Assembly (NCBI GenBank): GCA_035544635.1
Contig: DATKDQ010000424.1
Span: forward strand, 1 to 6,898
Direction: 5' to 3'
Length of the DNA: 6,898 nucleotides
DNA from: DATAFT01 sp035544635
GTDB lineage: Bacteria; Acidobacteriota; Thermoanaerobaculia; Multivoradales; Multivoraceae
Positions 6,357-6,898 of the stretch are shown here, piece by piece; within the stretch, counting starts at the first letter, position 1; every line of letters starts with the position of its first letter. A program made the position numbers and the translations under genes. The notes beneath the pieces were generated by a model that had not been told where the DNA came from, ran no database searches, and saw nothing but the letters and a program-made list of their open reading frames with translations.

Positions 6357-6455
6357 CAAGCCTCGGCGCGCTGCGTCGCCGCGGTGCCCACGCCCTCTGA
6401 TAGCTTGCCGCCGGCGAAGCCCGATCGCGCGAGGACCGCCCCGCGTTCGCTCTGG

Positions 6456-6463
6456 AAGGAGGA
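6456..6463 (+). promoter_or_regulatory. Strong Shine-Dalgarno fixing a GTG start
   Basis: AAGGAGGA lies 6 nt before the GTG at 6470. It is almost a full anti-16S match and decides the start of the GFA-family gene in favour of GTG rather than an internal ATG. Confidence 0.85.
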
Positions 6464-6469
6464 CATCGC

Positions 6470-6892
6470 GTGCCGAACGAGCCCCCGGTCTCCGGCTCCT
6501 GCTTCTGTGGCGCCGTCCGCTTCGAGGTCGAGCTGCCGACGCTCTTCTGCGGTCACTGCCACTGCTCGATGTGCCGGCGCAGCAACGGCGCCGCGTTCGT
6601 CACCTGGTTCGCGGTCCCGATCGAGCGCTTCCGCCTCCTCGACACCGCGGCGCTGGTCCGCCACCCGTCGTCCGACCACGGCACGCGCTCGTTCTGCGGC
6701 CGCTGCGGCAGCCCGCTCTTCTGCGAGTCGTCGCGCCACCCGGAGCGGATCGACATCACGCTGGCGAGCATGGCCGGGCCCATCGACCGCCGGCCCGAGG
6801 CCCACTACTACTACGACTGCCGCGCCGAGTGGCTCGAGGGAACGGACGCGCTTCCCAAACTGGGCGGACCGTCCGGAACCGACAAGCTCTAA
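6470..6892 (+). CDS. GFA/CENP-V family zinc-binding protein
   Basis: A complete 140-residue cytoplasmic protein of the family named after glutathione-dependent formaldehyde-activating enzyme. Its zinc-ligand pattern is clear: C11-x-C13 (GSCFCGAVRFEV), C30-x-C32-x-x-C35 (CHCSMCRR), and C76-x-x-C79-G (FCGRCGSPLF). Ser or Ala/Gly-rich residues after the second motif (SNGAAFVTWF) and the LASM...HYYYDCRAEWL tail are also family-like. Additional cysteines are at 27, 85 and 117. The length is normal for a single-domain member. Most bacterial members have no proven reaction; the original formaldehyde-glutathione role applies to few, so a specific enzyme name is not justified. The gene has its own strong ribosome site and lies over 200 nt from the pump gene, so it is probably a separate unit rather than part of the efflux system. 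Confidence 0.9.
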   Translation: MPNEPPVSGSCFCGAVRFEVELPTLFCGHCHCSMCRRSNGAAFVTWFAVPIERFRLLDTAALVRHPSSDHGTRSFCGRCGSPLFCESSRHPERIDITLASMAGPIDRRPEAHYYYDCRAEWLEGTDALPKLGGPSGTDKL

Positions 6893-6898
6893 GCTCTA

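Larger units (their letters stand above)
6258..6469 (+). other. Intergenic spacer between pump and GFA-family gene
   Basis: About 212 nt without a credible gene. It contains a GC hairpin (6333-6356) and the ribosome-binding site of the next gene. An AT-richer spot, TGATAGCTT at 6398-6406, is the only candidate -10-like sequence, but no matching -35 is recognisable, so no promoter is called. The long antisense frame across this region looks like a shadow of GC-rich composition. Confidence 0.6.

Noticed and set aside
3207..6359. A 1050-codon open frame on the minus strand opposite the pump gene
   Set aside because: Its translation is an Arg/Asp/His/Glu-rich low-complexity chain with no family character, as expected for the antisense of a GC-rich gene; the plus-strand frame is an unmistakable RND pump.
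6470..6892. GFA-family protein as a functional part of the efflux system
   Set aside because: It is separated by over 200 nt, has its own strong ribosome site, and the family is cytoplasmic with no known link to RND pumps.
6885..6898. Direct repeat AGCTCTA twice at the window end
   Set aside because: It is only 7 bp and touches the window edge, so it cannot be judged as an element end or attachment site.

Overview
This window comes from a very GC-rich bacterium (about 70% GC by eye, third codon positions almost all G or C) with an outer membrane, since most of it encodes a three-part RND efflux machine spanning both membranes. The codon style, the GC content and the adaptor subtype would fit an Acidobacteriota- or Myxococcota-like lineage, but this is inference and no taxonomic marker is present. 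All genes lie on the plus strand.

Positions 3-3038 hold three overlapping genes: a TolC/CzcC-type outer-membrane channel protein that is cut by the left edge; a 113-residue predicted lipoprotein with a histidine-rich tail (10 His in its last 36 residues); and a lipoprotein-type periplasmic adaptor (CzcB/CusB class) with an extra N-terminal beta-sandwich-like region. The genes share an ATGA overlap and then a 17-nt overlap, so they are surely one transcription unit and probably translationally coupled. Positions 3177-6257 encode the inner-membrane RND pump (CzcA/CusA class) with the full set of 12 membrane segments and a charged proton/metal-relay motif. Together they would bind metal ions in the periplasm and export them through the outer membrane. 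The His-rich lipoprotein would be a metal buffer or delivery protein. The exact metal is not fixed by sequence. The pump lacks the methionines that CusA uses for Cu(I)/Ag(I), and His and acidic residues dominate, which favours divalent cations.

The most unusual part is the 138-nt gap between adaptor and pump (3039-3176), in an operon that is otherwise packed with overlaps. It contains a perfect 13-bp inverted repeat, a small GC hairpin and a near-perfect 17-bp-arm hairpin that ends one base before the pump ATG. A good Shine-Dalgarno site with an ATG opens a 29-codon reading frame whose stop codon falls at the tip of the last hairpin. The pump ATG has no convincing Shine-Dalgarno of its own. 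This may be a translational control leader or an inserted intergenic repeat element; the sequence alone cannot decide.

After the pump, 6258-6469 is a non-coding spacer with one GC hairpin. It is followed by a complete gene for a small zinc-binding protein of the GFA/CENP-V family (6470-6892) with a strong ribosome-binding site, probably unrelated to metal efflux. No RNA genes, CRISPR arrays, insertion-sequence transposases or metal-responsive regulator genes are visible.
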